Source of the DNA: Saprospiraceae bacterium
Lineage (GTDB): Bacteria; Bacteroidota; Bacteroidia; Bacteroidales; JAIPBB01
Reading direction: 5' to 3'
DNA length: 64,000 nucleotides
Assembly: GCA_021739805.1 (NCBI GenBank)
Contig: JAIPBB010000001.1
Coordinates: 1 to 64,000, forward strand
Every line of letters starts with the position of its first letter. Position 1 is the first letter of the stretch. The translations under genes and the position numbers were made by a program. A model generated the notes under the pieces. That model worked only from the letters and a program-made list of their open reading frames with translations, did not search any database and was not told where the DNA came from. This document shows positions 7,412 to 18,513 of this stretch, piece after piece.

Positions 7412-10400
7412 ATGAAGAACCTACTAAAAGTTTTACTAATAACAATATATTTTGGTGTGAGTATTTTTTCTTACGCCCAAAAAACAACAGTTTACATTAA
7501 TCCAACTGCTGAATATAATCTTGCAATTGAACTTTTCAATAAAGAGAAATATGGTTCAGCACAAAAAAAATTTATTAATGTAAGTGAAGCTATTAGCGAC
7601 CTTCAATCGCAAATGAAAGCAAACTCAGAATACTATGTTGCCTTATGTGCAATGGAACTTTACAATAACGATGCTGAATATTTACTTAATAAATTCATCG
7701 ATACTTATCCCGAAAATTCTAAAGTAAGACTTGCATATTATCATCTCGGAAAATTTAACTTTAGTAAGAAAAAATATGATAGAGCAATTAAATCCTTTGA
7801 AAAAGTTGACAAATATGACCTAACTGATGAAGAACTAATTGAATTCTATTTTAACACCGGATATTGTTATTTCAACACTAAAGATTTAGAAAAATCGAAA
7901 AAAGCATTTTATGAAATAATAAATAAAGAAACAAAGTATAAAGAACCCGCAAATTACTATTACTCACATATTGCCTATACCGAAGGAAACTACGAAACAG
8001 CACTTAAAGGTTTTCAGAAGCTAATGGGAAATGAACTTTTCAGCCCGATTATACCATATTATATCGTTCAAATTTATTTCATGCAAAAAAACTACGATGA
8101 GTTACTGAAAATAGCTCCTGCCCTACTTGAAAAATCTAATAAGAAAAGGGCAATTGAAATATCACGTTTAATTGGAGAAGCTTATTTTAACACAAACAGA
8201 TACAAAGAGGCAATTCCCTATCTTGAAATGTTTAGAGAAAAAAACGATAATTTTATTTCAAGAGCTGATTTTTACCAATTAGCTTACGCATATTATAGAA
8301 CTCAAGATTTTGAAAATGCAATCACTTCTTTTAAAAATGTAATTACTGTAGATGATAGTTTAACACAAAATGCTCATTATCATATTGCCGATTGTTATTT
8401 AAAAACAAATCAAAAACAGTTTGCCTATAACTCATTTTCATCTGCATATAAACTAAATTACGACAAGGACATTTGCGAAGATGCACTTTTCAACTATGCC
8501 AAACTTGCATATGAATTAGCATATAATCCATACAACGAAGCCATTAACGCATTCAATCAATATATTGCTGAATATCCAAAATCACCAAGAATAAATGATG
8601 CAAACAGATACCTTGTGAATCTGTTTCTATCAACCAAAAACTATAAAAGTGCTCTTATCTCAATTGAGAAAATAAAAGATAATAGTATTGAGTTGAAAAC
8701 AGCCTATCAAAAGATCACTTATTTCAGGGGAGTTGAAGAATTCAACGATGAACATTTAATTGAGGCAATTGCTCTTTATGACAAATCATTGAATTATTCT
8801 ATTGACAAATCAATATTTGCAAAATGCTATTACTGGAAAGCTGAAGCTAATTACAGGCTCAACAATTATGATTTGGCAATAAAAGATTATAATACTTTTT
8901 TATTATCTCCGGGTGCATTCACACAGCCATTTTATAATACAGCTAATTACAATTTGGGTTATGCTTTTTTTAAGAAAAAAGATTATCAATCAGCCTTGCT
9001 TGCTTTCAGAAAGTTTGTCACAAATGGACTAAAAGAAGACCAAGCACTGATTTGTGATGCTTACCTTAGAGTTGGAGATTCATATTATATAACTAAAGAT
9101 TTTAATAGTGCTATTGAAAATTACGACAGATCTATTGAACTTAAAATCAGAGATGTAGATTATGCATTATTTCAAAAAGCAGTTTCACTTGGTGTATTGG
9201 CTCAATTCAATGAAAAATCTGCCACATTGATAAAACTAACTGAACAATTTCCGAAATCAGCCTATGCTGATGATGCTTTATTTGAACTTGCTAATACTTA
9301 CCTGGTTTTAGATAATAATGAAAAAGCCCTACTATATCTAACAAAAATAATCGAGAATTATCCTAAGGAAAACCTATTCGTTAAAAAATCATTGCTAAAA
9401 AAAGGTCTTGTATATTATAATAACAACAATAATGACCTTGCCTTAAGCACTTTGAAAAAAGTTGTTTCTGATTACCCGGGAACTAGTGATGCAAAACAAG
9501 CTTTAGCTAGCATTCGCAATGTATATGTGAACCTGGATCAAACTGACACATACTTTCTTTATATAAAAAGTATAGGCAATGGCAATATAATAGTGCCTCC
9601 ACATGAACAAGATTCTGTTACTTATGCAGCAAAAGAACAATATTATATGAAAGGTGATTGTGAGAAAGCAGTTGATGGTTTTAGCGATTATATCGAAAAA
9701 TTCCCAGCCGGCTCTTTTGTTATTAATGCTCATTTCTACAGAGCAGAATGTAATTATAGAGCACAAAAATTTGATATTGCACTTACTGATTATTATTATG
9801 TTATAAATCAGCCAATAAGCAATTTCACCGAAACATCAGTTCTTAGGGCTGCTTATATCAATCATAAACTAAAAAAATATGAAGATGCACTTAAGTATTA
9901 CACCAAACTTGAAACTATTTCAGAATATAAAGTAAATATTTTGGAATCTCGTATCTGGCAGATGAGATGCAATTTCATTCTTGAAAATTACAATAATACA
10001 ATAAGTGCTTGTAATAAACTTTTGGCTACAGAAAAAATTTCAAATGAATTAATTTATGAAGCTCATATGACTATTGCTAAATCAGCTATGAGAATGGATA
10101 ACATCGAATTGGCACAAGCCGAATTTTTAGCTGTTAGTAAAATGACTACCAGTGAAGTTGGAGCAGAAGCAAAATTTTTACTTGCCCAAATCCAGTATAA
10201 TTTACAAAACTATGATGAAGCCGATAAAATCTGTTTTGACCTGATTAGCCAGGTTCCTTCATATGATTATTGGATTGCAAAAAGTTTTATTCTAACTGCT
10301 GACATTTATTTAAGAAAAGGAGATTTCCACCAGGCAAAAGCAACATTAAAAAGCATTATTGATAATTACGAAGGTGCTGATTTAGTTAAAATTGCCCAGG

Positions 10401-10621
10401 GAAAATACAACTCAATTATTGAAGCTGAAAAAGCTGAAGAAAAACAAAAGGAAATGAAATTGATTGAGGAAATTGACAATGACGATGATGTTATAAAATT
10501 ACTGGACGACGATTCAGACTTACTTAAGCTTTTCAATGAAGAGAGTGAAGAAAAACCACTCGAAATTGAAATTATTAAGGAAAAAGGTACTGAAAAGGAG
10601 AATCCGGAAAATAATGAATAG
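7412..10621 (+). CDS. giant secreted tetratricopeptide-repeat protein
   Basis: The start at 7412 is preferred over an in-frame ATG at 7358 because it opens directly with a signal peptide (NLLKVLLITIYFGVSIFSYAQ). About 1069 residues follow, almost entirely helix-pair TPR units with typical cores such as AYYHLGKFNFSKKKYDRAI and AKCYYWKAEANYRLNNYDLAI. A short acidic tail (IDNDDDVIKLLDDDSDL) closes the protein. Such TPR arrays are scaffolds; in Bacteroidota, very long exported ones often sit beside outer-membrane barrel genes, as here. The neighbouring barrel gene is 148 bases downstream on the same strand, so the two may act together at the envelope. The precise function is unknown. Confidence 0.85.
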   Translation: MKNLLKVLLITIYFGVSIFSYAQKTTVYINPTAEYNLAIELFNKEKYGSAQKKFINVSEAISDLQSQMKANSEYYVALCAMELYNNDAEYLLNKFIDTYPENSKVRLAYYHLGKFNFSKKKYDRAIKSFEKVDKYDLTDEELIEFYFNTGYCYFNTKDLEKSKKAFYEIINKETKYKEPANYYYSHIAYTEGNYETALKGFQKLMGNELFSPIIPYYIVQIYFMQKNYDELLKIAPALLEKSNKKRAIEISRLIGEAYFNTNRYKEAIPYLEMFREKNDNFISRADFYQLAYAYYRTQDFENAITSFKNVITVDDSLTQNAHYHIADCYLKTNQKQFAYNSFSSAYKLNYDKDICEDALFNYAKLAYELAYNPYNEAINAFNQYIAEYPKSPRINDANRYLVNLFLSTKNYKSALISIEKIKDNSIELKTAYQKITYFRGVEEFNDEHLIEAIALYDKSLNYSIDKSIFAKCYYWKAEANYRLNNYDLAIKDYNTFLLSPGAFTQPFYNTANYNLGYAFFKKKDYQSALLAFRKFVTNGLKEDQALICDAYLRVGDSYYITKDFNSAIENYDRSIELKIRDVDYALFQKAVSLGVLAQFNEKSATLIKLTEQFPKSAYADDALFELANTYLVLDNNEKALLYLTKIIENYPKENLFVKKSLLKKGLVYYNNNNNDLALSTLKKVVSDYPGTSDAKQALASIRNVYVNLDQTDTYFLYIKSIGNGNIIVPPHEQDSVTYAAKEQYYMKGDCEKAVDGFSDYIEKFPAGSFVINAHFYRAECNYRAQKFDIALTDYYYVINQPISNFTETSVLRAAYINHKLKKYEDALKYYTKLETISEYKVNILESRIWQMRCNFILENYNNTISACNKLLATEKISNELIYEAHMTIAKSAMRMDNIELAQAEFLAVSKMTTSEVGAEAKFLLAQIQYNLQNYDEADKICFDLISQVPSYDYWIAKSFILTADIYLRKGDFHQAKATLKSIIDNYEGADLVKIAQGKYNSIIEAEKAEEKQKEMKLIEEIDNDDDVIKLLDDDSDLLKLFNEESEEKPLEIEIIKEKGTEKENPENNE

Positions 10622-10769
10622 AAAGAGTATTTAGTATTTAGTATTTAGTACTTAGTACATAGATATTAGAAATTAGATATTAGATATTAGAAATTAGATA
10701 TTAGAAATTAGAAATTATAAATTAGAAATTAGATATTAAGAATTAGAAATTTAATTAAACCAAAATACA
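10622..10769. repeat. TAGTATTTAG / TTAGAAATTAGATA spacer repeats
   Basis: Between the TPR and barrel genes lie three AGTATTTAGTA phrases, then about ten degenerate copies of TTAGAAATTAGATA. It is a low-complexity run like those in other spacers, with no reading frame. Confidence 0.75.
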
Positions 10770-12500
10770 ATGAAAAATTATTATAGCACCCAAAACAAAA
10801 TATTAATAATTTTTATACTTCTATTTTTCTGCATCAGTTCACATGCACAGGAAAATGGTCAGAATGTAGATATTAAAGTCGTTGGTCCTTATACTCCAAC
10901 TATTTCAGATGCCTTTAAAATCAACAGTAACCCGAAAATTACTGATACTCTTGTTCTCCCAACAACTTTGCAATATTTCATAAACTCAAAAAAGATTGAA
11001 ACTCCTTTTAAAATTGAGCCTATTAAAGCTGCGAAAATGAATGGAGTTCCATTAAAAAAATTATATAATCACTACGCAAAAGCCGGTTTTGGAAATTATA
11101 CAACACCCTATTTCGAATATTTCTACAATAGTACACGTTCGCGTGATTTATCCTATGGTTTACATTTTAAACATTTGTCTTCATCAGGAAAAATAAAGGA
11201 TTATGCTTTTAGTGGATTTAGCGATACTGAATTTGATGCTTATTCCCGGAAATTCTTAAAGAAACATATACTTTCAGCAGATATAGGCTACAAAAGAAAT
11301 GTTGTGCATTATTACGGATACAAACCAAATGATTTTGCTGATACAATTTTACTACCGGGCAAAAAGGATATAAAAAATCCAGCATATCTGGCAGCAGCCA
11401 ATTTCACATTAGAAAGCATTTTCAATCCAAATAAAAAACTAAATCATAAATTTTCATTAGGCTATTATAACTATTCTGATTATTCATCAGTTTTTGAAAA
11501 CAATATTAATCTTAAAGCCGACATAAACAAAAATGTTAATTTGTTTAAACTAACAGAATCTCAAAATTTAGGCATCTCTGCTGAAGTAGATTTTTATAAT
11601 GATAGATGGGACAGTTTAAATCAAAAAACAAATAATGCAGTTATTGAACTTGAGCCATATCTCAGCACAGAAATTTCAAAAGGATTTAATGTGAAAATTG
11701 GGATTGTAACTTCAGTTATTGCTGATACTATTTCGGATATTCACTTTCACCCTTTAGTAGAAATTGATGCAACTATTATTGACAAGATATTGATTTTTAA
11801 TGCAGGAATTACCGGTAGCAGCGAGAAAAACAGTTTTAAGGGACTAAATGACATTAATCCTTTCAGCAGTTGTGTACTGCCTTTGGAATTCACCTATAAT
11901 CAACTTGTTCTATTTGGTGGAATAAAATCAAGTATAAGCAAATACATTGATTTTAGTGCAAGTGTTTCGGTTTCTGAAATTGAAAATAAACCATTTTTTG
12001 TTAATGAACCATACCCTATTAATGGAGATACTCTAAATCCGGTTTTATCGAATCAATTTTCAGTTGTTTATGATGATTTAAGAATGTTTAATGCAAAAAC
12101 AGAAATATCTTATCAAAAAAGCGAAAAACTTAGAATTTTATTAGGAGCAAATTATTATCAATACTCTGGATTAATAACAGAATTACAAGCATGGCATATG
12201 CCTAATTATGATGTTTCACTAGGAGCTTTGTATAATCTAAAGAATAAAATTTTAATTCGAGCTGATATAACTGCTATTGGAGATAGATATGCAAAGGTTT
12301 GGAATGAAACAACAAATATGGCTGAAGCAAAGAAACTCAAACCAATTATTGATGCCAATTTAGGAGTTGAATACAGGTATTCAAAAATATTGTCAGGTTT
12401 CATAAATTTTAACAATATAACCGGTACAAGATATTATATTTGGAACAATTATCCTTCATATAGATTTAATCTGCTGGCAGGCGTAACTTATTCGTTATAG
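10770..12500 (+). CDS. outer-membrane beta-barrel protein, TonB-receptor-like
   Basis: A signal peptide (IIFILLFFCISSHAQ) ends near residue 27. The N-terminal region has the phrase VVGPYTPTISDAFKI, typical of a Bacteroidota family annotated as TonB-dependent-receptor-like. From about residue 100 the sequence alternates aromatic and polar residues (YGLHFKHLSS, LSADIGYKRNVVHYY), as in amphipathic strands. It ends with a strand, SYRFNLLAGVTYSL, a typical outer-membrane insertion end. There is no clear plug domain, so it is not a classical transporter. Conserved pairing with a long TPR gene suggests a shared envelope role, but this is inference. Confidence 0.7.
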   Translation: MKNYYSTQNKILIIFILLFFCISSHAQENGQNVDIKVVGPYTPTISDAFKINSNPKITDTLVLPTTLQYFINSKKIETPFKIEPIKAAKMNGVPLKKLYNHYAKAGFGNYTTPYFEYFYNSTRSRDLSYGLHFKHLSSSGKIKDYAFSGFSDTEFDAYSRKFLKKHILSADIGYKRNVVHYYGYKPNDFADTILLPGKKDIKNPAYLAAANFTLESIFNPNKKLNHKFSLGYYNYSDYSSVFENNINLKADINKNVNLFKLTESQNLGISAEVDFYNDRWDSLNQKTNNAVIELEPYLSTEISKGFNVKIGIVTSVIADTISDIHFHPLVEIDATIIDKILIFNAGITGSSEKNSFKGLNDINPFSSCVLPLEFTYNQLVLFGGIKSSISKYIDFSASVSVSEIENKPFFVNEPYPINGDTLNPVLSNQFSVVYDDLRMFNAKTEISYQKSEKLRILLGANYYQYSGLITELQAWHMPNYDVSLGALYNLKNKILIRADITAIGDRYAKVWNETTNMAEAKKLKPIIDANLGVEYRYSKILSGFINFNNITGTRYYIWNNYPSYRFNLLAGVTYSL

Positions 12501-12538
12501 TTTCAGGTTTCAGTTTCAGGTTTCAAGTTTCAGGTTGT
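12500..12538. repeat. TTTCAGGTTTCA phrases
   Basis: Four overlapping TTTCAGG(TTTCA) units start right at the stop codon of the barrel gene. They are the same phrases as in the 2325-2450 spacer, 10 kb away. Confidence 0.7.
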
Positions 12539-12611
12539 GGAATCCTTTACTAGTAACTATCTCAATTAACACATAAATTGTTAATAAAATCATCGATTTT
12601 ACGACTATTTT

Positions 12612-12646
12612 TTTGCCTGTTTATTGGTAAATTTTTCGTAGATTTG
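12612..12646 (+). promoter_or_regulatory. gyrB promoter
   Basis: TAGATTTG at 12639-12646 is a perfect -7 box; TTTG at 12612-12615 is 23 bases upstream, at the long end of the accepted spacing. The gyrB ATG is 33 bases downstream of the -7 box. Confidence 0.5.
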
Positions 12647-12654
12647 TATTCTAA

Positions 12655-14640
<1,986 letters not shown>

Positions 14641-14856
14641 GCTTTAGGTATTTCATTTACTAATAATCTTTATAGCGAAAAAAAACACTTGCTTTTATTG
14701 ATAAATGTTTTATATTCGCACTATATTAATTCATAAGCCTATGGATAATTAAATTAATCAATTCCCCGAATAGTATCTAATCATAACGGGTTATGACAGC
14801 GATACAAATATTTCAATAAGTTATAGTCTTTTTTTTAATTAATTAAATTTCATAAA

Positions 14857-15195
14857 ATGAGAACAAGATTTGCTGTAATACTAGCATGTTTAGTTTGTAT
14901 ATCTATAATAGGTATGTCAAACAGGAATTACCAACAAAAAGAAAATGAAGTAATTGCAACTTACAATGGCCTAACAGATGACAATATGTTTAAGTTCACT
15001 GATTTAAAAGCCAAAGTAATACTTTTTTACGAAATAAGTGATGATGTTGAAATTGATCTTTATGATGATGATTACATTGGTCAAAAATTTAAAATTACCT
15101 GGGACGAAGTTGAACATGATGAATATGATGAATACGGAGACCCAACAGGTACAACTTTTAAAGCAAAACGTATCTTAAAATTAGAAGAACAATAA
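14857..15195 (+). CDS. small secreted acidic protein of unknown function
   Basis: The 112-residue product has a signal peptide or membrane anchor (FAVILACLVCISIIGMS, residues 5-21). The mature part is short and acidic, with a YDDDYIGQKFKITWDEVEHDEYDEYG stretch broken by hydrophobic positions that suggests a small beta domain. I do not recognise a family. It is followed by a strong hairpin terminator and preceded by about 216 non-coding bases, so it is a single-gene unit. Codon use matches the neighbours, and the clean terminator supports a real gene. Confidence 0.7.
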   Translation: MRTRFAVILACLVCISIIGMSNRNYQQKENEVIATYNGLTDDNMFKFTDLKAKVILFYEISDDVEIDLYDDDYIGQKFKITWDEVEHDEYDEYGDPTGTTFKAKRILKLEEQ

Positions 15196-15215
15196 AAAAA
15201 TTAAAAAGAATTCTG

Positions 15216-15253
15216 ATGACTGCTCTTATAATATTTAGGGCAGTCATTTTTTA
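15216..15253 (+). terminator. rho-independent terminator
   Basis: ATGACTGCTCT pairs with AGGGCAGTCAT (11 bases, one T-G wobble) around a 10-base loop and is followed by a T-rich tail. It ends the small acidic protein gene 20 bases after its stop. Confidence 0.8.
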
Positions 15254-15414
15254 TTTCAAGTAATAAAGTAAGTTTCTAAAAATCTTATTAAATTCTCAAT
15301 TAATATGCTTTATTTCGTAAATTTGAATAGTTATTAGTCAATCTTGTTAAACATTGTTCATTTAACAACATTAAAAATTAATAAACTTATTAAAACGGAA
15401 GATGAATTACTTTG

Positions 15415-15576
15415 ATGATGAAAATACTGTTTGGTAGTCAAAAAAACAAGCATATCATTTTAAAAACGAATAAATTAAGAGAAATGCGTTCAAATATTTT
15501 TGGTAGTACCAAAAAAAGTATTATTCTCACAGATTTGACATCCTTTGAACTTAAAACAATAGAAACAAAAAATTGA
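15415..15576 (+). CDS. possible 53-residue small protein or leader with internal repeat
   Basis: This frame begins ATGATGAAA and ends 25 bases before the mscS start codon. Its translation contains two related segments: FGSQKNKHIILKTNKL near the start and FGSTKKSIILTDLTS in the middle. At DNA level the second copy includes the 19-base palindrome TTTTTGGTAGTACCAAAAA (15497-15515). No signal peptide is present, and the predicted product is strongly basic. It could be a leader peptide or a small cytoplasmic protein, but the frame could also be chance. The rest of the 15254-15601 stretch shows nothing else I can support. Confidence is low. Confidence 0.3.
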   Translation: MMKILFGSQKNKHIILKTNKLREMRSNIFGSTKKSIILTDLTSFELKTIETKN

Positions 15577-15601
15577 ATTGAAACTAAAAGCACTTAAAAA
15601 C

Positions 15602-16486
15602 ATGGAATTCATTGAGAAATATAATATTAAAATTGAAACCGCTATTATTATAATCTGCATTATTATAGGTGCAGCAATTTTAACTCGCACTCTTAGGTGG
15701 CTAGTCAATAAATCTTTTGTTACTGCATCTGAAAAACTCAAAGTTGACCCAACAAGATACAAATTTTTTAAAAATGCTATTTCTTTAATAATTTGGTTAT
15801 TCGCAATTGGGGCAATCATTTCATTAATACCAAGTCTCAAAGCTATTGGTCTAACTCTATTTGCAGGTGCCGGAATTATGGTAGCCATTTTAGGACTGGC
15901 TGCACAACAAGCATTTTCCAATATAATTAGTGGAATTTTTGTCGTTATTTTCAAACCATTTCGTGTTGGAGATATGATAAAAGTTAGCACCCTTGATTAT
16001 GGTATAGTTGAAGACATAACACTTCGTCATACAATTATTAATAATTTTGAAAACAAACGAATTATTATTCCTAATTCTGTTGTTGGTTCTGAAACAATAA
16101 TTAATGACAGCATTGAAGACAGTAAAATTTGCAGATGGATTGAAGTTGGCATAAGCTACGATAGTGATGTGGATCTTGCAACAAAAATCATACAGGAAGA
16201 AGCGATGAAACATCCACGTTGTATTGATGTCAGGACTGCTGAACAAAAAAAGGCAGGTGAACCACAAATTATAGTTCGTCTTGTTTCTTTTGGCGATTTT
16301 AGTGTGAACCTTAAAGCATATGTTTGGACATTCGACCCGCTTTATGGCATGGAAATGCACAGTGATATAAATAAAGCCATCAAAAAACGATTTGATGCAG
16401 AAGGAGTTGAAATCCCATTCCCTTATCGTACAATTGTTAATAAAAATGAATTAAAACCAAATACTAAACTATCTGACAATGACTGA
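15602..16486 (+). CDS. mscS: MscS-family mechanosensitive channel
   Basis: This is a small-conductance tension-gated channel of the inner membrane that releases solutes on osmotic downshock. The ATG at 15602 is preferred to an in-frame TTG at 15578. Three membrane segments lie at about 13-33, 55-77 and 82-115. The third is the pore helix, with the glycine/alanine pattern FAGAGIMVAILGLAAQQAFSN. The usual FKPFRVGD turn, the beta domain and the C-terminal alpha/beta domain follow. Length (294 residues) equals minimal MscS. Its stop codon lies inside the start of corA (8-base overlap), so the two are translationally coupled and form an ion/osmotic operon. Confidence 0.92.
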   Translation: MEFIEKYNIKIETAIIIICIIIGAAILTRTLRWLVNKSFVTASEKLKVDPTRYKFFKNAISLIIWLFAIGAIISLIPSLKAIGLTLFAGAGIMVAILGLAAQQAFSNIISGIFVVIFKPFRVGDMIKVSTLDYGIVEDITLRHTIINNFENKRIIIPNSVVGSETIINDSIEDSKICRWIEVGISYDSDVDLATKIIQEEAMKHPRCIDVRTAEQKKAGEPQIIVRLVSFGDFSVNLKAYVWTFDPLYGMEMHSDINKAIKKRFDAEGVEIPFPYRTIVNKNELKPNTKLSDND

Positions 16487-17543
16487 ATCCAGCAAAAACA
16501 TATCAAAAAAAACAGGGCTTCCACCCGGAGCTCTTGTTCATATTGGAAGTCGTAAAACTGATAAAGTTAAAATTTCTATTATTGATTACAATGCTAACAA
16601 TTACTCCGAAAGTATTGTTGAAAAAACAGAAGATTGCTACTCATTCAAAGATTCAGATTCCGTTAGTTGGATAAATATTGATGGTCTTCATGATATAGAC
16701 TCTATAGATTCACTAGGCCAGCATTTCAATTTACATCGTCTTTTGCTGGAGGATGTTCTAAACACTAATCATCGCCCTAAATTGGAAGAGTTTGACAACT
16801 GTCTTTTTGTTTCACTTAAAATGTTGGGTATTAGTAAAGATGGAAAATCAGTTGTTTATGAACAAATAAGTTTAGTTCTGGGAAAAAATTGGCTTATTAC
16901 CTTCCAGGAAATTGAAGGAGATATCTTTGAATCCTTGCGACAAAGGCTTAGGGAGAAAAAAGGAAACATTAGAGAAAAAGGAGCAGATTATTTATTCTAT
17001 AGAATCATTGACACAATAGTTGACAACTACTTCATAGTAACAGAGCACATTAGCGAAGTTATCGAGGGATTAGAAGAAAAAGCAATCAATAATCCTGATG
17101 ATAAATTGATGCAGGATATACAGCAGTTAAAAAAACAACTAATAAACCTGCGTAAAGCCGTTAACCCTTTGCGCGAAATTGTTGCAAGCCTGGAAAAAGA
17201 TAGTAGTTCTTTAATACATAAAGGTACTGTACGCTATCTAAGAGATGTTTATGAACACATAATTCATGTAAATGAAAGCATCGAAACAGAAAGAGATATG
17301 CTTGGAAGCATTATGGATTTATATCAAACCGGTGTTAGCAATAGAATGAATAAAGTGATGCAGGTTCTAACAATTATCGCAACAATTTTTATCCCTATGA
17401 CTTTCATTGCAGGAGTTTATGGAATGAATTTCGACTTTATGCCTGAACTACATTGGAAATATGGATACTTAGGTGCTTGGGGAATTATGTTGGCGGTTTT
17501 AGCTGCTATGCTTGCTTTCTTCAAGCGAAAGCGGTGGTTGTAA
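16479..17543 (+). CDS. corA: magnesium/cobalt transporter CorA
   Basis: CorA is the pentameric inner-membrane channel for Mg2+ uptake. The family signature GMN is at 315-317 within YGMNFDFMPEL, between two C-terminal membrane segments (about 290-312 and 328-347). The C-terminus is basic (FFKRKRWL), as expected for the cytoplasmic end. The long N-terminal cytosolic domain with its extended helix is present, giving a normal length of 354 residues. It overlaps mscS by 8 bases, so expression is coupled. Identification is secure; the ion preference (Mg2+ against Co2+ or Zn2+) is inferred from the family. Confidence 0.95.
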   Translation: MTESSKNISKKTGLPPGALVHIGSRKTDKVKISIIDYNANNYSESIVEKTEDCYSFKDSDSVSWINIDGLHDIDSIDSLGQHFNLHRLLLEDVLNTNHRPKLEEFDNCLFVSLKMLGISKDGKSVVYEQISLVLGKNWLITFQEIEGDIFESLRQRLREKKGNIREKGADYLFYRIIDTIVDNYFIVTEHISEVIEGLEEKAINNPDDKLMQDIQQLKKQLINLRKAVNPLREIVASLEKDSSSLIHKGTVRYLRDVYEHIIHVNESIETERDMLGSIMDLYQTGVSNRMNKVMQVLTIIATIFIPMTFIAGVYGMNFDFMPELHWKYGYLGAWGIMLAVLAAMLAFFKRKRWL

Positions 17544-17630
17544 TACAAAATTATTAAAATTCAATTCCATTTTTTCTTCATCCATTTTGCTTTTTATTGT
17601 TTATTTTAGTAAAACCCTAAAAATAAAGCT

Positions 17631-17638
17631 TACCTTTG
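17631..17638 (+). promoter_or_regulatory. -7 box of the RRM gene
   Basis: TACCTTTG fits TAnnTTTG and lies 23 bases before the ATG. No -33 TTG is at the right distance. Confidence 0.45.
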
Positions 17639-17661
17639 TATGAATTTTAAAATATAAGATT

Positions 17662-17916
17662 ATGAATATTTATGTAGGAAACCTTGATTTCAAAGTAAAT
17701 GAAAACGATTTAGAAGTATTGTTTAGTGAATATGGAGCTGTAGATTCTGTAAAAATTATTGTCGATAAATTCAGTGGCAGAAGTAAAGGCTTTGGTTTTT
17801 TAACAATGGAAGACGATGAAGGAGCAAACAAAGCTATTCAAGAACTTAATGGTTCAAGCTTAAAAACAAGAGAAATAATTGTAAATGAAGCAAGACCTAA
17901 GAAAGAGAATTATTAA
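17662..17916 (+). CDS. RRM-type RNA-binding protein
   Basis: This is a single RNA-recognition motif of 84 residues. RNP2 is IYVGNL at 3-8 and RNP1 is KGFGFLTM at about 43-50, with the aromatic residues that stack on RNA bases intact. Such small RRM proteins are abundant in Bacteroidota, where they act as post-transcriptional regulators similar to cold-induced RNA-binding proteins of cyanobacteria. The next gene, a cold-shock-domain protein, starts 18 bases downstream on the same strand, so both are probably co-transcribed and may respond to cold or growth phase together. Confidence in the fold is high; targets are unknown. Confidence 0.93.
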   Translation: MNIYVGNLDFKVNENDLEVLFSEYGAVDSVKIIVDKFSGRSKGFGFLTMEDDEGANKAIQELNGSSLKTREIIVNEARPKKENY

Positions 17917-17934
17917 TAAACCACAATATATTTT

Positions 17935-18384
17935 ATGGGTAGATCACAAGAAACCTTCAATAAAAAAGAAGTAAAAAACAAGAAAGAAAAAAAACGTAAA
18001 GACAAAGAGAAGAAGAAGTTAGCCAAGAGAGATATAGAGAAGAAAAGTAGTTTAGACGACATGATGGCTTATGTCGATGAAAATGGACAAATAACATCCA
18101 CTCCACCTGACCCAACCAAAAAGATAAAGATTAAATCTGAAGATATCGAAATTGGAATTCCTAAAGGCGATACCATTGCTTATGACCCAATTAGAAAGGG
18201 GATAGTTAGTTTTTATAACGACTCTAAGGGTTATGGATTCATTAAGGATTCAGAAACCAAGGAAAGTGTTTTTGTTCATGCAAACAATGTTATTGATACA
18301 ATAGCAGAGGGCAATATGGTTACATATGAAGTTGAAATGGGTCAAAAAGGACCTACCGCTGTTAAAGTGAAGATTTCTAGATAA
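17935..18384 (+). CDS. cold-shock domain protein with basic N-terminal extension
   Basis: The C-terminal half (about 86-149) is a cold-shock domain with both RNA-binding motifs: KGYGFI at 98-103 and VFVH at 112-115. The first 38 residues are extremely lysine-rich (NKKEKKRKDKEKKKLAKRD), forming a basic, probably disordered RNA-binding tail. A linker carrying DDMMAYVDENGQI follows. This fusion is common in Bacteroidota and differs from 67-residue CspA proteins. It probably acts as an RNA chaperone. It is the second gene of a pair with the RRM protein, which fits a joint RNA-handling role. Confidence 0.92.
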   Translation: MGRSQETFNKKEVKNKKEKKRKDKEKKKLAKRDIEKKSSLDDMMAYVDENGQITSTPPDPTKKIKIKSEDIEIGIPKGDTIAYDPIRKGIVSFYNDSKGYGFIKDSETKESVFVHANNVIDTIAEGNMVTYEVEMGQKGPTAVKVKISR

Positions 18385-18513
18385 AAAAACACCTGATTTT
18401 TTTGCTTGAAAAATATTATATACCCTAAAATATTTTACATCATTTCACTTAATCTACTCTAAAATCTGCCCATTTATCTAAGCAAATTAACAGAGCTAAT
18501 AGATTAAGCCGAT

